A stretch of 64,000 bases of DNA from Streptomyces sp. NBC_00078 (GCF_026343335.1 NZ_JAPELX010000001.1:6076001-6140000), one strand, 5' to 3'; positions 25,456 through 34,753 are shown, counted from the first letter of the stretch. Notes: a model not told the origin generated them from the sequence alone. Numbers and translations are program-made.

Positions 25456-26568
25456 GTGAGTTCCCCAGATCCGCAGGTTCGCGCAGCGCGAAACGAGTCA
25501 ACCCATTCCGCCACCCGCGGACCCGTCGTCGCGGTCACCGGCGCCGCGTCCGGCATCGGCGCCCTGCTCACCGAGCGGCTCGCCGCCTCGGACGAGATCA
25601 AGCAGGTCGTCGCCATCGACGAACGGCGCGGCGAGTGCGCGGCGGCACAGTGGCACATCCTGGACGTACGGGATCCGGCCATCGCGGACAAACTGCGGGG
25701 CGCGGACGTCGTGGTGCACCTGGCGCTCGATCTCGACCTGGAGACCGACGCCGCCGCCCGAACGGCCTACAACGTACGGGGGACACAGACCGTGCTGACG
25801 GCTGCCGCCGCGGCCGGGATCCACCGGGTCGTGCTGTGCACGTCCGCGATGGTGTACGGCGCGCTGCCCGACAACGAGCTCCCGCTGTCCGAGGACGCCG
25901 AGCTGCGGGCCACGGCCGAGGCCACCGGAGTGGGGGACCTGCTGGAGATCGAGCGGCTCGCCCGGCGCGCCCCGCGGGCCCATCCGGGACTCAACGTCAC
26001 CGTCGTACGGCCCGCCGTGCTGATCGGAGGCACGGACACCGCACTGACCAGGTACTTCGAGTCGCCCCGGCTGCTTGTCGTCGCCGGGTCACGGCCGGCC
26101 TGGCAGTTCTGCCATGTCGAGGATCTGTGCAGCGCACTGGAGTACGCCGTCCTGGAGAAGGTCGACGGGGAACTCGCGGTGGGCTGCGACGGATGGCTGG
26201 AGCAGGAGGAGGTCGAGGAGCTCAGCGGGATCCGGCGGATGGAACTGCCGTCGGCGGTGGCCCTCGGAGCGGCGGCCCGGCTGCACCGGATCGGGCTGAC
26301 ACCATCCCCGGCCGGAGACCTGGCGTACACGATGTACCCCTGGGTGGTGAGCGGAAGCCGGCTGCACGACGCCGGGTGGCGGCCGCAGTGGACCAACGAG
26401 GAAGTGCTCGCGGAACTCCTGGAGGAGGTCTCCGGCAGGCACACGGTCGCCGGACGGCGACTGGGCCGCAAGGACGCGACGGCCGCCGGGGCCGCGGGCG
26501 CGACGGTGGCTCTGCTCGGTGCCGCGGCCGTGGTGCGGCGGGCACGCAAGGCGCGGCGCCGGATCTGA
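25456..26568 (+). CDS. NAD-dependent epimerase/dehydratase (extended SDR)
   Basis: 370 residues. The Rossmann start VAVTGAASGIGALLTERL (residues 22-40) carries the TGxxGxxG-like motif. The active-site region reads CTSAMVYGA near 133 with Ser and Tyr. The canonical YxxxK lysine is not obvious, so catalysis is uncertain. A C-terminal hydrophobic segment AAGATVALLGAAAVV followed by RRARKARRR looks like a membrane tail anchor. GTG 25456 has GGAGA 6 bases upstream. The substrate is unknown. Confidence 0.78.
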   Translation: MSSPDPQVRAARNESTHSATRGPVVAVTGAASGIGALLTERLAASDEIKQVVAIDERRGECAAAQWHILDVRDPAIADKLRGADVVVHLALDLDLETDAAARTAYNVRGTQTVLTAAAAAGIHRVVLCTSAMVYGALPDNELPLSEDAELRATAEATGVGDLLEIERLARRAPRAHPGLNVTVVRPAVLIGGTDTALTRYFESPRLLVVAGSRPAWQFCHVEDLCSALEYAVLEKVDGELAVGCDGWLEQEEVEELSGIRRMELPSAVALGAAARLHRIGLTPSPAGDLAYTMYPWVVSGSRLHDAGWRPQWTNEEVLAELLEEVSGRHTVAGRRLGRKDATAAGAAGATVALLGAAAVVRRARKARRRI

Positions 26569-26585
26569 CGCCGGGCCCTGCACGG

Positions 26586-26629
26586 GGCCTGCGGGCGAAC
26601 CCTGCTCGGCGGCCTGCGGGCGAGCCCTG
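26586..26629. repeat. Two-copy tandem repeat, 25-bp period
   Basis: GGCCTGCGGGCGAACCCTG (26586-26604) recurs at 26611-26629 with one change. It lies in the SDR-moaE gap, just after the SDR stop. Confidence 0.8.
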
Positions 26630-26711
26630 TAGGAGACTCCAAGAGCCCACGCGCGCGTGCCGGGCGAAACGTCTATTCCGTGCCGTCAGTGACGTGCGGC
26701 ACGATGGAGGC

Positions 26712-27170
26712 ATGGCACCCACCAACGACCACCCCGGCGAGCAGGCCGCACAGGACCCCGTCAAGCTGATCGCCGTCCGGGAGACCGCGCTCTCCCTGGA
26801 CGAGGTCTTCAGGGCCGTCGGCGACGACGCCGCCGGAGGGACCGCGCTCTTCGTGGGGACCGTGCGCAACCACGACGGAGGCGCCGACGTCGATCAGCTC
26901 GGCTATTCGTGCCACCCCAGTGCCGAGGCCGAGATGCGGCGGATCGCCGAGAAGGTCGCCGCCGACCATCCGGTGCGGGCCCTGGCCGCCGTACACCGCA
27001 TCGGTGACCTCCAGGTCGGTGACCTCGCCGTCGTCGTCGCCGTGTCATGCCCGCACCGCGGCGAGGCCTTCGAGGCCTGCCGGAAGCTGATCGACGACCT
27101 CAAGCACGAGGTGCCGATCTGGAAGCACCAGACGTTCTCGGACGGCACCGACGAATGGGTCGGCGCGTAG
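26712..27170 (+). CDS. moaE: Molybdopterin synthase catalytic subunit MoaE
   Basis: 152 residues. MoaE signatures are GGTALFVGTVRNHD near 43, LGYSCHPSAEAEMRRIAE near 64, HRIGDLQVGD near 95 and VPIWKHQTFSDGTDEWVG at the end, containing the catalytic Lys region. With MoaD it inserts sulfur into precursor Z to make molybdopterin. No moaD is in the window. ATG 26712 has GGAGG only one base upstream, so either the start is leaderless or spacing is unusual. Confidence 0.93.
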   Translation: MAPTNDHPGEQAAQDPVKLIAVRETALSLDEVFRAVGDDAAGGTALFVGTVRNHDGGADVDQLGYSCHPSAEAEMRRIAEKVAADHPVRALAAVHRIGDLQVGDLAVVVAVSCPHRGEAFEACRKLIDDLKHEVPIWKHQTFSDGTDEWVGA

Positions 27171-27309
27171 CGCCGTCGGTGAGGGGCTGAACCCCTGTGC
27201 CGTACTGGAGTTGCGTAACCGCACCCCTGCCGTGAGCGTTGTCAGTGCGGATGGTTAATCTGCTGATCAGTCAGTTGTTGCGGTCGCTCACCGGGGTCGG
27301 GAGGTCGGC

Positions 27310-27474
27310 ATGGGGGCGCTCCTGTGGTTGTTGATTCCGCTCGTCGCGGCGATAGGCGCCGGTCTGTGGGGCAGTTGGGCCAACCGGACCCGAAAGATGC
27401 GCGGCGACGGACCCGAGCTCACCGGGTACGCCCGATTCTGTGAGGCCATGGAGAAGTCCGACTCCGGTACATGA
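27310..27474 (+). CDS. Small membrane protein (54 residues)
   Basis: ATG 27310 has GGGAGG 5-6 bases upstream. The product starts MGALLWLLIPLVAAIGAGLW, a single clean transmembrane helix, followed by a basic segment (ANRTRKMRG) and a short soluble tail ending MEKSDSGT. The layout fits N-out/C-in small membrane peptides. Function is unknown. It lies 57 bases upstream of the PDZ-Lon protease gene on the same strand, so a link to that membrane protease is possible but unproven. Confidence 0.78.
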   Translation: MGALLWLLIPLVAAIGAGLWGSWANRTRKMRGDGPELTGYARFCEAMEKSDSGT

Positions 27475-27530
27475 CAAGACAGAAGCGGGGCTGACGGTGC
27501 GCTGACAGGACCGTCCCGTACTGTCTTGGC

Positions 27531-28625
27531 ATGCCACGCCGCACCGCGACGATGCTCGCCTCCACCCTGATGCTGATCGCGCTCCTGTGCGCGGGAGTGT
27601 TCATCCCCGTGCCGTATTCGGAGATGTCCCCGGGACCGACGGTGAACACGCTCGGGGACCACGACGGCGAGCCGGTGCTGCAGATCTCCGGACGCAAGAC
27701 CTACGCGACCAGCGGCCACCTGAACATGACGACCGTGCGGGTCACCAGCGCCGACTACAGGATGAACCTCGTCGAGGCCGTCTACGGCTGGCTCGCCCAC
27801 GACGGCAAGGTCGTCCCGCACGACACGCTCTACCCGGACGGCAAGACCGAGGAGCAGTCGACCCAGGAGAACGCCGAGGAGTTCAGCGAGTCCCAGGAGA
27901 GCGCCAAGGTCGCCGCCCTGAAGGCACTCGACATCCCGGTGAAGGGCTTCGTGATCGTCTCGACGGTGGTCAAGGGCTCCCCGGCCCAGGGCAGACTGCA
28001 CGCCGGTGACGTGATCAAGGCCGTCGACGGCACGGCCGTGAAGCAGACGACCGACGTCGCCAAGCTCGTGACCAAGCACAAGCCCGGCCAGAACGTCGTC
28101 TTCACGATCGTGCCCGCCAAGGACCAGGCCGCCGCCAAGAAGAAGAACACGACGGCGACCAGCACCCGGAACATCACGATCAGGACCGCCACCTCCGACG
28201 ACCGCGGCGAGAAGCGCGCCATCGTCGGCATCTCCGCAGGGACGGATCACACGTTCCCGTTCGCCATCGACATCAAGCTCGCCGACGTCGGCGGGCCGAG
28301 CGCCGGCCTGATGTTCTCGCTCGGCCTCTACGACAGGCTCACACCGGGCAGCCTGACCGGCGGCAAGTTCGTGGCCGGCACCGGGACGATCGACGACGAC
28401 GGCAAGGTCGGCCCGATCGGCGGCATCGAGATGAAGACGGTGGGCGCGCGCGGCAAGGGCGCCCAGTACTTCCTGACGCCGGCCGACAACTGCGCGGCCG
28501 CCGCCAAGGACACCCCCGACGGGCTCACCCTGGTCAAGGTGAACACCATCGGCGACGCCCTCGGCGCGCTCAAGGACATCCGCACCAACAAGACGTCCGA
28601 CCTGCCGAAGTGCACGACCAAGTAG
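27531..28625 (+). CDS. Membrane-anchored PDZ/Lon-type serine protease (YlbL-like)
   Basis: 364 residues. An N-terminal transmembrane anchor (about 8-28) precedes an extracytoplasmic PDZ domain near 140-210 (FVIVSTVVKGSPAQGRLHAGDVIKAVDG split across the domain). A Lon S16 domain follows with catalytic Ser in GGPSAGLMFSLG near 250 and Lys in GGIEMKTVGA near 300. The family works at the membrane surface. ATG 27531 follows TACTGT by 6 bases with no Shine-Dalgarno, consistent with a leaderless message. Confidence 0.9.
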   Translation: MPRRTATMLASTLMLIALLCAGVFIPVPYSEMSPGPTVNTLGDHDGEPVLQISGRKTYATSGHLNMTTVRVTSADYRMNLVEAVYGWLAHDGKVVPHDTLYPDGKTEEQSTQENAEEFSESQESAKVAALKALDIPVKGFVIVSTVVKGSPAQGRLHAGDVIKAVDGTAVKQTTDVAKLVTKHKPGQNVVFTIVPAKDQAAAKKKNTTATSTRNITIRTATSDDRGEKRAIVGISAGTDHTFPFAIDIKLADVGGPSAGLMFSLGLYDRLTPGSLTGGKFVAGTGTIDDDGKVGPIGGIEMKTVGARGKGAQYFLTPADNCAAAAKDTPDGLTLVKVNTIGDALGALKDIRTNKTSDLPKCTTK

Positions 28626-28645
28626 CCCGCGCGGCCTGCGCGGGC
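28625..28645. terminator. Bidirectional terminator
   Basis: An 8-bp stem GCCCGCGC / GCGCGGGC with loop GGCCT lies between the convergent protease and PPA1309-family genes. Outer AGTAGCC / GGCTACT arms extend the pairing. Confidence 0.7.
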
Positions 28646-28653
28646 CCGCCCGG

Positions 28654-29196
28654 CTACTCCTCGAACGTCGCCGACAGCGCCTCCGCCAGGCCCGGCACCA
28701 GGCCGGCGCCCGTGAGCACCTCCGTCGGGGCGTCCTTCTCCCGCAGCCGCAGAGCCGAGTCGCGGGCGCCGTCGCGCAGGACCGCGACCGTCATCCGGAC
28801 CTCCTGACGGCTCGGGTGGTCCGCCACCCACTTCGACAGCGCGGCCTCGTCGAGGCCCTCCGGGACCTGGGCCTCGGCGGACGGCGGCAGCATCAGCCGC
28901 TCCACCGTCAGCGCGCAGCCGGCCACAGCGTCCGGCCAGGCGATCGTGGCGAGGAACTCGTCCAGCGGCTTGCCGGCCGGGATCTCGTCCTGCTCGATCG
29001 GGGTGAGACCACTGGTCTCGGGCTCGTTTTCCAGACCGAGCTGGGCCGCGAGGGCGGGTTCCTGGGACCGCAGCCGAGCGGTGTCTACGAGGGCGAAGAG
29101 GCGGGCGGGCTGGTCCCAGCCGAGGCCGGAGGCGTACTCGTCGATCTCGAGTACGGCCCGGGTGAGCGGGCTCGCTGCCATGGGAGTGTTGGACAT
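28654..29196 (-). CDS. PPA1309 family protein
   Basis: 180 residues of a conserved actinobacterial family without known function. Recognisable segments are SPLTRAVLEIDEYASGLGWDQPARLFALVDT at the N-terminus (residues 10-40) and SRQEVRMTVAVLRDGARDSALRLRE near 130. It is soluble with no signal. ATG 29196 has AGAGAGGA upstream. GTG 29202 is an in-frame alternative. It is divergent from the UPF0182 gene. Confidence 0.82.
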   Translation of the reverse strand: MSNTPMAASPLTRAVLEIDEYASGLGWDQPARLFALVDTARLRSQEPALAAQLGLENEPETSGLTPIEQDEIPAGKPLDEFLATIAWPDAVAGCALTVERLMLPPSAEAQVPEGLDEAALSKWVADHPSRQEVRMTVAVLRDGARDSALRLREKDAPTEVLTGAGLVPGLAEALSATFEE

Positions 29197-29345
29197 GGTC
29201 ACAATCCTCTCTCGTTCATGGCCGGAATCGGGAACCGAGTAAACGGTGAGTAAGTTGCATAGGTGTGGGCCCACGATCACGGGGCCACGGAAGGTCCACG
29301 AACACGCGGGCCTGACGAACCGACAGCGACTTCGAGGTGCGCACC

Positions 29346-32327
29346 TTGGCTTTCCAGATGCCGGACCGCGGCGGAGGCCCGACGGGGCCACGGATCAGAG
29401 TGGGCCGCCCGTCCCGGCGAGTCCGGACCCTGCTCATGACACTGGGCGTCCTTGCCGTACTCGGCATGGCGTTCACCATGTTCGCGGGCTTCTGGACGGA
29501 CTGGCTCTGGTACCGCTCCGTGAAGTACTCGTCCGTCTTCACCACCACGCTGTGGACGAAGATCGGACTGTTCTTCGTCTTCGGCCTGCTGATGGCCCTC
29601 GCGGTCGGCTTCAACATCTGGCTGGCGCACCGGCTGCGACCGCCGCTCAGCGCCATGTCGATGGAGCAGCAGAGCCTCGACCGCTACCGGATGGGCATCG
29701 CCCCCTACAAGACCTGGCTGCTGCTCGGCATCACCGCCCTGGTGGGTCTGATCGCCGGCGCCTCGGCGTCCAGCCAGTGGCGCACCTGGCTGATGTGGGT
29801 CAACGGCGTGCCCTTCCACCAGAAGGACCCCCAGTTCCACCTCGACGTCTCGTTCTACGCCTTCGACCTGCCCTGGTACCGCTTCCTGCTCGGCTTCGGC
29901 TTCGCCGCCGCGATCCTGTCCCTGATCGCAGCCGCGCTCACGCACTACCTGTACGGCGGCCTCAGGATCACCTCCCCGGGCGCGCGTGCCACGGCCGCCG
30001 CCACGGGCCATCTGTCGGTGCTGCTCGGCCTCTTCGTCGCCCTCAAGGCGATCGCGTACTGGCTCGACCGGTACGGCCTCGCGGTGAAGTCCAGCGACTT
30101 CAAGGCGACGGACGACTGGACCGGCCTCAGGTACGTCGACGCGAACGCCTACCTCCCGGCGAAGACGATCCTGTTCTGCATCGCCGTCATCTGCGCGCTG
30201 CTGTTCTTCGCCACCCTGTGGCGGCGCACCTGGCAGCTGCCCGTGATCGGCTTCGGCCTGATGGTGCTCTCGGCGATCCTGATCGGCGGGCTCTACCCGG
30301 CGATCGTCCAGAAGTTCCAGGTCCAGCCCAACGAGCAGGCCAAGGAAGCGCCGTACGTCCAGAAGAACCTCAAGGCGACGCGCGAGGCCTACGGCATCGA
30401 CGACACCAAGGTCAGCGACTACTCGGGGACGGGCACCCACGAGGACAAGAGCAAGCTGCGCGACGACGTCGGTTCCACGGCGAGCATCCGCATCCTGGAC
30501 CCGAACATCGTCTCGCCCACGTTCCAGCAGCTCCAGCAGATCAGGAACTACTACGCGTTCCCGACCAACCTGGACGTCGACCGGTACAGCAAGGACGGCA
30601 AGGACCAGGACACGGTCATCGGTCTGCGCGAGCTGAACCTGAACGGCATCCCGAAGAACAACTGGATCAACGACCACTTCCGCTACACCCACGGCTACGG
30701 CGTGGTCGCCGCCAAGGGCACCGCGGCCGACCCCAACGGCCAGCCCGTCTTCACCGAGTCCGACCTGCCCTCCAAGGGAAACCTCGGAACGTACGAACAG
30801 CAGGTCTACTACGGCGAGAAGACCACCACCTACTCGATCGTCGGCGGTCCCCAGAAGGAGATCGACTACTCCGACGACAGCGGTGAGAAGACCACCAGCT
30901 ACCAGGGCAAGAGCGGCGTCAACCTCGCCAACCCGATCAACCGGGCAGCGTACGCGGTGGCGTTCAACGAGCCGCAGATCCTCTACTCCGGTGCGATCGG
31001 CGAGGGTTCACGCATCCTGTACAACCGCACTCCCAAGGAGCGCGTCGAAGCGGTGGCGCCCTGGCTGACCATCGACGGCGACGCGTACCCGGCGGTGGTC
31101 AACCACCGCATCCAGTGGATCGTGGACGCGTACACCACGACCAACGGATACCCGTACGCCTCCCGTACGACCCTGGGGGACACGACGGCCGACTCGCTCA
31201 CCGCGACCAACAACTCGCGTGCGGTGGTGGCCCAGCAGAACCAGGTCAACTACATCCGCAACTCGGTGAAGGCGACCGTCGACGCGTACACCGGTGAGGT
31301 CAAGCTCTACCAGTGGGACACCAAGGACCCGGTCCTGAAGACGTGGATGAAGGCCTTCCCCGGCACCGTCGAGCCCAGGACCGCCATCTCGAAGTCGCTG
31401 ATGGACCATCTGCGCTACCCGCAGGACCTGTTCAAGGTCCAGCGCGAGCTGCTGACCCGCTACCACGTCACCAACCCGACGACCTTCCTCAGCGGCAGCG
31501 AGGTGTGGCAGGTCCCGGACGACCCGACCAACAAGTCCGGCAACGCGGTACCGCCGTACTACCTGAGCATGAAGATGCCCGACCAGTCGGCGCAGGCGTT
31601 CTCACTGACGACGACGTTCACGCCCAACGGCCGGGACAATCTCAGTGCGTTCATGACGGTCGACGCCGAGGCGGGCACCGGCGACTACGGCAAGATCAGA
31701 ATCCTGAAACTGCCGACCAGTACGACCGTCGACGGACCCAAACAGGTGCAGAGTCAGTTCAACTCCGAACAGGACATCGCCGAGTCGATCAAGCTGCTGA
31801 AGGGCGGCGACTCCGACATCGAGTACGGCAACCTGCTGACCGTGCCACTCGACGGAGGACTGCTGTACGTGGAGCCGGTGTACGTACGCGGTGGTGGACT
31901 CAAGTACCCGCTGCTGCGGAAGGTGCTGGTCAGCTACGGCGACAAGACCGCCTTCGAGAACACCCTCGACGAGGCCCTCAACAAGGTCTTCGGAGCGGAG
32001 AGTTCGACCACGCCACCGCCGGACCAGGGCACGACCCAGCCACCGACGTCCGGCAACCCGACGGTCCAAGCGGCACTGAACGACGCCCAGAAGGCCTTCG
32101 ACGCCGGCCAGGAAGCCCTCAAGAAGAACGACTGGCAGGCGTACGGCGAGGCGCAGAAGGACCTTGAGGACGCGCTCAAGCGAGCCGAGGACGCGCAGGC
32201 CAAGGCCGACAAGACCGGCGGAACCGGCGGAACCGGCGGAAACAGGAGCGGTGGCAGCCCGAGCCCGAGCGGCAGTCCCCGTCCGAGCGGCAGTCCGAGC
32301 CCGAGCGGCTCTTCCGGCAGCGGCTGA
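29346..32327 (+). CDS. UPF0182 family membrane protein
   Basis: 993 residues. About seven transmembrane segments fill the first 330 residues (for example RTLLMTLGVLAVLGMAFTMF). Then comes a large extracytoplasmic domain, with conserved GSRILYNRTPKERVEAVAPW near 555 and a C-terminal Ser/Pro/Gly-rich tail carrying SPSPSGSPRPSGSPSPSGS-like repeats. Function is unknown in spite of wide conservation in actinobacteria. TTG 29346 is chosen because GAGG lies 8 bases upstream. GTG 29337 and ATG 29358 are in frame. Confidence 0.88.
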   Translation: MAFQMPDRGGGPTGPRIRVGRPSRRVRTLLMTLGVLAVLGMAFTMFAGFWTDWLWYRSVKYSSVFTTTLWTKIGLFFVFGLLMALAVGFNIWLAHRLRPPLSAMSMEQQSLDRYRMGIAPYKTWLLLGITALVGLIAGASASSQWRTWLMWVNGVPFHQKDPQFHLDVSFYAFDLPWYRFLLGFGFAAAILSLIAAALTHYLYGGLRITSPGARATAAATGHLSVLLGLFVALKAIAYWLDRYGLAVKSSDFKATDDWTGLRYVDANAYLPAKTILFCIAVICALLFFATLWRRTWQLPVIGFGLMVLSAILIGGLYPAIVQKFQVQPNEQAKEAPYVQKNLKATREAYGIDDTKVSDYSGTGTHEDKSKLRDDVGSTASIRILDPNIVSPTFQQLQQIRNYYAFPTNLDVDRYSKDGKDQDTVIGLRELNLNGIPKNNWINDHFRYTHGYGVVAAKGTAADPNGQPVFTESDLPSKGNLGTYEQQVYYGEKTTTYSIVGGPQKEIDYSDDSGEKTTSYQGKSGVNLANPINRAAYAVAFNEPQILYSGAIGEGSRILYNRTPKERVEAVAPWLTIDGDAYPAVVNHRIQWIVDAYTTTNGYPYASRTTLGDTTADSLTATNNSRAVVAQQNQVNYIRNSVKATVDAYTGEVKLYQWDTKDPVLKTWMKAFPGTVEPRTAISKSLMDHLRYPQDLFKVQRELLTRYHVTNPTTFLSGSEVWQVPDDPTNKSGNAVPPYYLSMKMPDQSAQAFSLTTTFTPNGRDNLSAFMTVDAEAGTGDYGKIRILKLPTSTTVDGPKQVQSQFNSEQDIAESIKLLKGGDSDIEYGNLLTVPLDGGLLYVEPVYVRGGGLKYPLLRKVLVSYGDKTAFENTLDEALNKVFGAESSTTPPPDQGTTQPPTSGNPTVQAALNDAQKAFDAGQEALKKNDWQAYGEAQKDLEDALKRAEDAQAKADKTGGTGGTGGNRSGGSPSPSGSPRPSGSPSPSGSSGSG

Positions 32328-32368
32328 TCAAGAACCCCCCGCGTCGTGGTACGGTTGGCACACAACGA

Positions 32369-32442
32369 CGCGGGGTGGAGCAGCTCGGTAGCTCGCTGGG
32401 CTCATAACCCAGAGGTCGCAGGTTCAAATCCTGTCCCCGCTA
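32369..32442 (+). tRNA. Initiator tRNA-fMet (CAT), copy 1
   Basis: 74 bases, CGCGGGGTGGAGCAGCTCGG to CCCCGCTA. Anticodon CAT is at 32403-32405, with GGG/CCC pairs closing the anticodon stem as in initiators. The 1-72 pair (C-U) is mismatched, another initiator hallmark. The CCA end is not encoded. A TACGGT -10-like element lies 13 bases upstream. Confidence 0.97.
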
Positions 32443-32450
32443 CTGAAGTC

Positions 32451-32482
32451 GAAGGCCCGGATCCATCAGGATCCGGGCCTTC
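32451..32482 (+). terminator. Terminator after tRNA-fMet copy 1
   Basis: A perfect 14-bp stem GAAGGCCCGGATCC / GGATCCGGGCCTTC with loop ATCA, followed by GTTTTG. Confidence 0.92.
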
Positions 32483-32646
32483 GTTTTGTGCGAACGGATG
32501 TGCCGATCCGTGGGATGGCCGCGCCACCACGGGGAGTTGAGGGAACTGTGTTTGACTTGTCTCTCTGTGGGCATGTCGACAAAACGCTGAAGTGACCTCA
32601 CTGGCTGCGGTATACCAGGTGTACCCAGGTTGCAGGTGGTGCGACG

Positions 32647-34467
32647 ATGGACGTTATGGGGGACAAGGCAACTCTGTTCGAGACAGGGCGATTTGTGCAG
32701 CCTTCCGAACCCGTCGAAGCGGGGGAGGTGGCTGAGGAGGCCGTCGAGGAAGTTCGTCAGCGGCTCGCCGCCGAGGCCGGCGATGTCGAGGCGATGAGCG
32801 TCCTCGGGGCCATGCTGCTGCGCCGCGGTGATCTCGACGGAGCCGAGCACCATCTGCGTGCCGCCACCGCCGCGGGCGACCGCGCCGCCGCCAACAATCT
32901 CGGAGTTCTTCTTCATCAGCGCGGATACGCCGACGAGGCCGCCGGCTGGTGGCGGATCGCCGCCGTCGCCGGGTCCGCAGCGGCCGCGCACGCCCTGGGC
33001 CGGTACCACCGCGAGCGCGGCGACGAGCCCGCCGCCGAGTACTGGCTGCGCCAGTCCGCCGAACAGGGGCACGCCCTGGGCGCCTACGCGCTCGCGGATC
33101 TGCTGGAGCACCGTGGGGACGCCGCAGCCGGGGACTGGATGCGGGCCGCGGCGGAGCGCGGGCACCGGGAGGCGGCGTACCGGCTGGCGCGTGCGCTTGA
33201 CCGCAAGGCCGTGTGCGAGGGCGAGAGCGGCGCTGACAACGGTGTCGCACTGCTGGCCGAGGCCGAGCAGTTCTACCGGCAGGCCGCCGCGCGCGGGCAC
33301 CGGCGGGCCGCGCTGCACCTCGGGGCGATCCTCGAGAAGCGCGGTGAGCTCAAGGAGGCCGGGCGCTGGTATCTGACGTCTGCCAAGGACGGCGAGGCGC
33401 GGGCCGCCTGCGCGCTCGGCTTCCTGCTGCGAGACGCCGGGGACACCGAGAGCGCCGCCGTGTGGTGGCTGAGGGCCGCGCAGGACGGCGACGGCAACGC
33501 CGCCAACGCGCTCGGCGCGCTGCACGCCGAGCGCGGGCAGACCCAGACCGCCGAGCGCTGGTACCGGGCGGCCATGGACGCCGGGGACGACAACGGCGCG
33601 TACAACCTCGGGCTGCTCTGCGCCGAGCAGGGACGCACCGCACAGGCCGAGCAGTGGTACCGCCGCGCCGCCTACGCCGGGCACCGCGAAGCGGCGAACG
33701 CGCTGGCGATCCTGCTGCTGCAGGGCGGCGACACGGCGGGCGCTGAGCCGTGGTTCTCCAAGGCCGCCGAGGCCGGGAGTGTGGACGCCGCGTTCAACCT
33801 GGGCATCCTGCACGCCGGGCGCGGCACCGAGGAGGACGCGGGCGTCGCACTGCGGTGGTACGAGCGTGCCGCGGCCGCCGGGCACACGGAGGCGGCGCTG
33901 CAGGTCGGCATGGCCCGGCTGCGGGACGGCGACGAGCAGGCGGCCGAGCGGCACCTGCGGTGCGCGGCGGGCGGCGGCAGCGCGGAGGCCGCGTACCGGC
34001 TGGCGACCGTGCTGGACGCCCGGCGGCCGCCCGCGCCCGCACACGAGCTGGGGGAGCCCGCGCACGAGAAGACCGAGTGCGAGGAGTGGTACGAGCGCGC
34101 GGCGTCCCAGGGGCACCGGCGGGCGCAGGTGCGGGTCGGCATGATGGCCGCGGCCCGGGGTGACGTGGTGCAGGCGGCCCGGTGGTACCGCGCGGCCGCC
34201 GAGGCCGGCTCCCGCAACGGCGCCTTCAACCTGGGCCTGCTGCTGGCCCGGGAGGGCAGCGAGCCCGAGGCGGCGGTGTGGTGGACCCGGGCCGCCGACG
34301 CAGGCCACGGACGGGCCGCGCTCCGGCTGGCCCTGGTCTACGCGCGTCAGGGCGAGCTTGCGGAGGGGCAGCGCTGGGCGGACCGGGCGGTGAGGCTGGG
34401 GCCGGCGGCGGTGTCCGAGCGGGCGGCCCGGCTGCGGGACGCGCTGCGGGAGGAGTTGTCGGCGTGA
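32647..34467 (+). CDS. Sel1/TPR-repeat protein
   Basis: 606 residues made almost wholly of Sel1-like helical repeats of about 36 residues. The recurring pattern is A-x-x-W-Y-R-x-A-A-x-x-G followed by A-A-x-x-L-G-x-L-x-x-x-x-G, from residue 45 to 580. No signal peptide or catalytic domain is seen. Sel1 proteins act as protein-protein adaptors. ATG 32647 (MDVMGDK) is used, with ATG 32656 in frame. The gene is bracketed by two identical initiator tRNA genes. Confidence 0.88.
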   Translation: MDVMGDKATLFETGRFVQPSEPVEAGEVAEEAVEEVRQRLAAEAGDVEAMSVLGAMLLRRGDLDGAEHHLRAATAAGDRAAANNLGVLLHQRGYADEAAGWWRIAAVAGSAAAAHALGRYHRERGDEPAAEYWLRQSAEQGHALGAYALADLLEHRGDAAAGDWMRAAAERGHREAAYRLARALDRKAVCEGESGADNGVALLAEAEQFYRQAAARGHRRAALHLGAILEKRGELKEAGRWYLTSAKDGEARAACALGFLLRDAGDTESAAVWWLRAAQDGDGNAANALGALHAERGQTQTAERWYRAAMDAGDDNGAYNLGLLCAEQGRTAQAEQWYRRAAYAGHREAANALAILLLQGGDTAGAEPWFSKAAEAGSVDAAFNLGILHAGRGTEEDAGVALRWYERAAAAGHTEAALQVGMARLRDGDEQAAERHLRCAAGGGSAEAAYRLATVLDARRPPAPAHELGEPAHEKTECEEWYERAASQGHRRAQVRVGMMAAARGDVVQAARWYRAAAEAGSRNGAFNLGLLLAREGSEPEAAVWWTRAADAGHGRAALRLALVYARQGELAEGQRWADRAVRLGPAAVSERAARLRDALREELSA

Positions 34468-34490
34468 CGCAGGGGGCTGCCGTGAACGAT

Positions 34491-34520
34491 TTGCGTTTGT
34501 CGTCACCGCTGACGTAATGT
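34491..34520 (+). promoter_or_regulatory. Promoter of tRNA-fMet copy 2
   Basis: -35 TTGCGT (34491-34496), 18-base spacer and -10 TAATGT (34515-34520), 12 bases before the mature tRNA 5' end. Confidence 0.7.
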
Positions 34521-34532
34521 TGCATTCATCGC

Positions 34533-34606
34533 CGCGGGGTGGAGCAGCTCGGTAGCTCGCTGGGCTCATAACCCAGAGGTCGCAGGTTCAAATCCTGTCC
34601 CCGCTA
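34533..34606 (+). tRNA. Initiator tRNA-fMet (CAT), copy 2
   Basis: The 74 bases are identical to copy 1, with anticodon CAT at 34567-34569 and no encoded CCA. The flanking sequence is unrelated to copy 1 after CTACTGAAG. Both copies look functional, each with its own terminator. Confidence 0.97.
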
Positions 34607-34613
34607 CTGAAGG

Positions 34614-34651
34614 CCGAGGGCCGGAATCCAGAAATGGATTCCGGCCCTCGG
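34614..34651 (+). terminator. Terminator after tRNA-fMet copy 2
   Basis: A perfect 17-bp stem CCGAGGGCCGGAATCCA / TGGATTCCGGCCCTCGG with loop GAAA, followed by TGTTTCTG. Confidence 0.92.
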
Positions 34652-34705
34652 TGTTTCTGCGCTCACAGGACGTGACCGGCAGGCCAGGAAGCCTGTATTC
34701 AGCGC

Positions 34706-34741
34706 AAAGCCCCGGCATCCTCAAGGGAATGCCGGGGCTTT
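34706..34741. terminator. Bidirectional hairpin before fur-family gene end
   Basis: A 13-bp stem AAAGCCCCGGCAT / ATGCCGGGGCTTT lies between the plus-strand tRNA and the minus-strand Fur gene. T-rich ends on both sides suit termination in either direction. Confidence 0.82.
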
Positions 34742-34753
34742 TGGCGCAGGCCG

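Noticed and set aside
32369..34606. Integrated element bounded by tRNA direct repeats
   Set aside because: No integrase, excisionase or att core appears, and the only cargo is one Sel1 gene. A tandem tRNA arrangement explains it.
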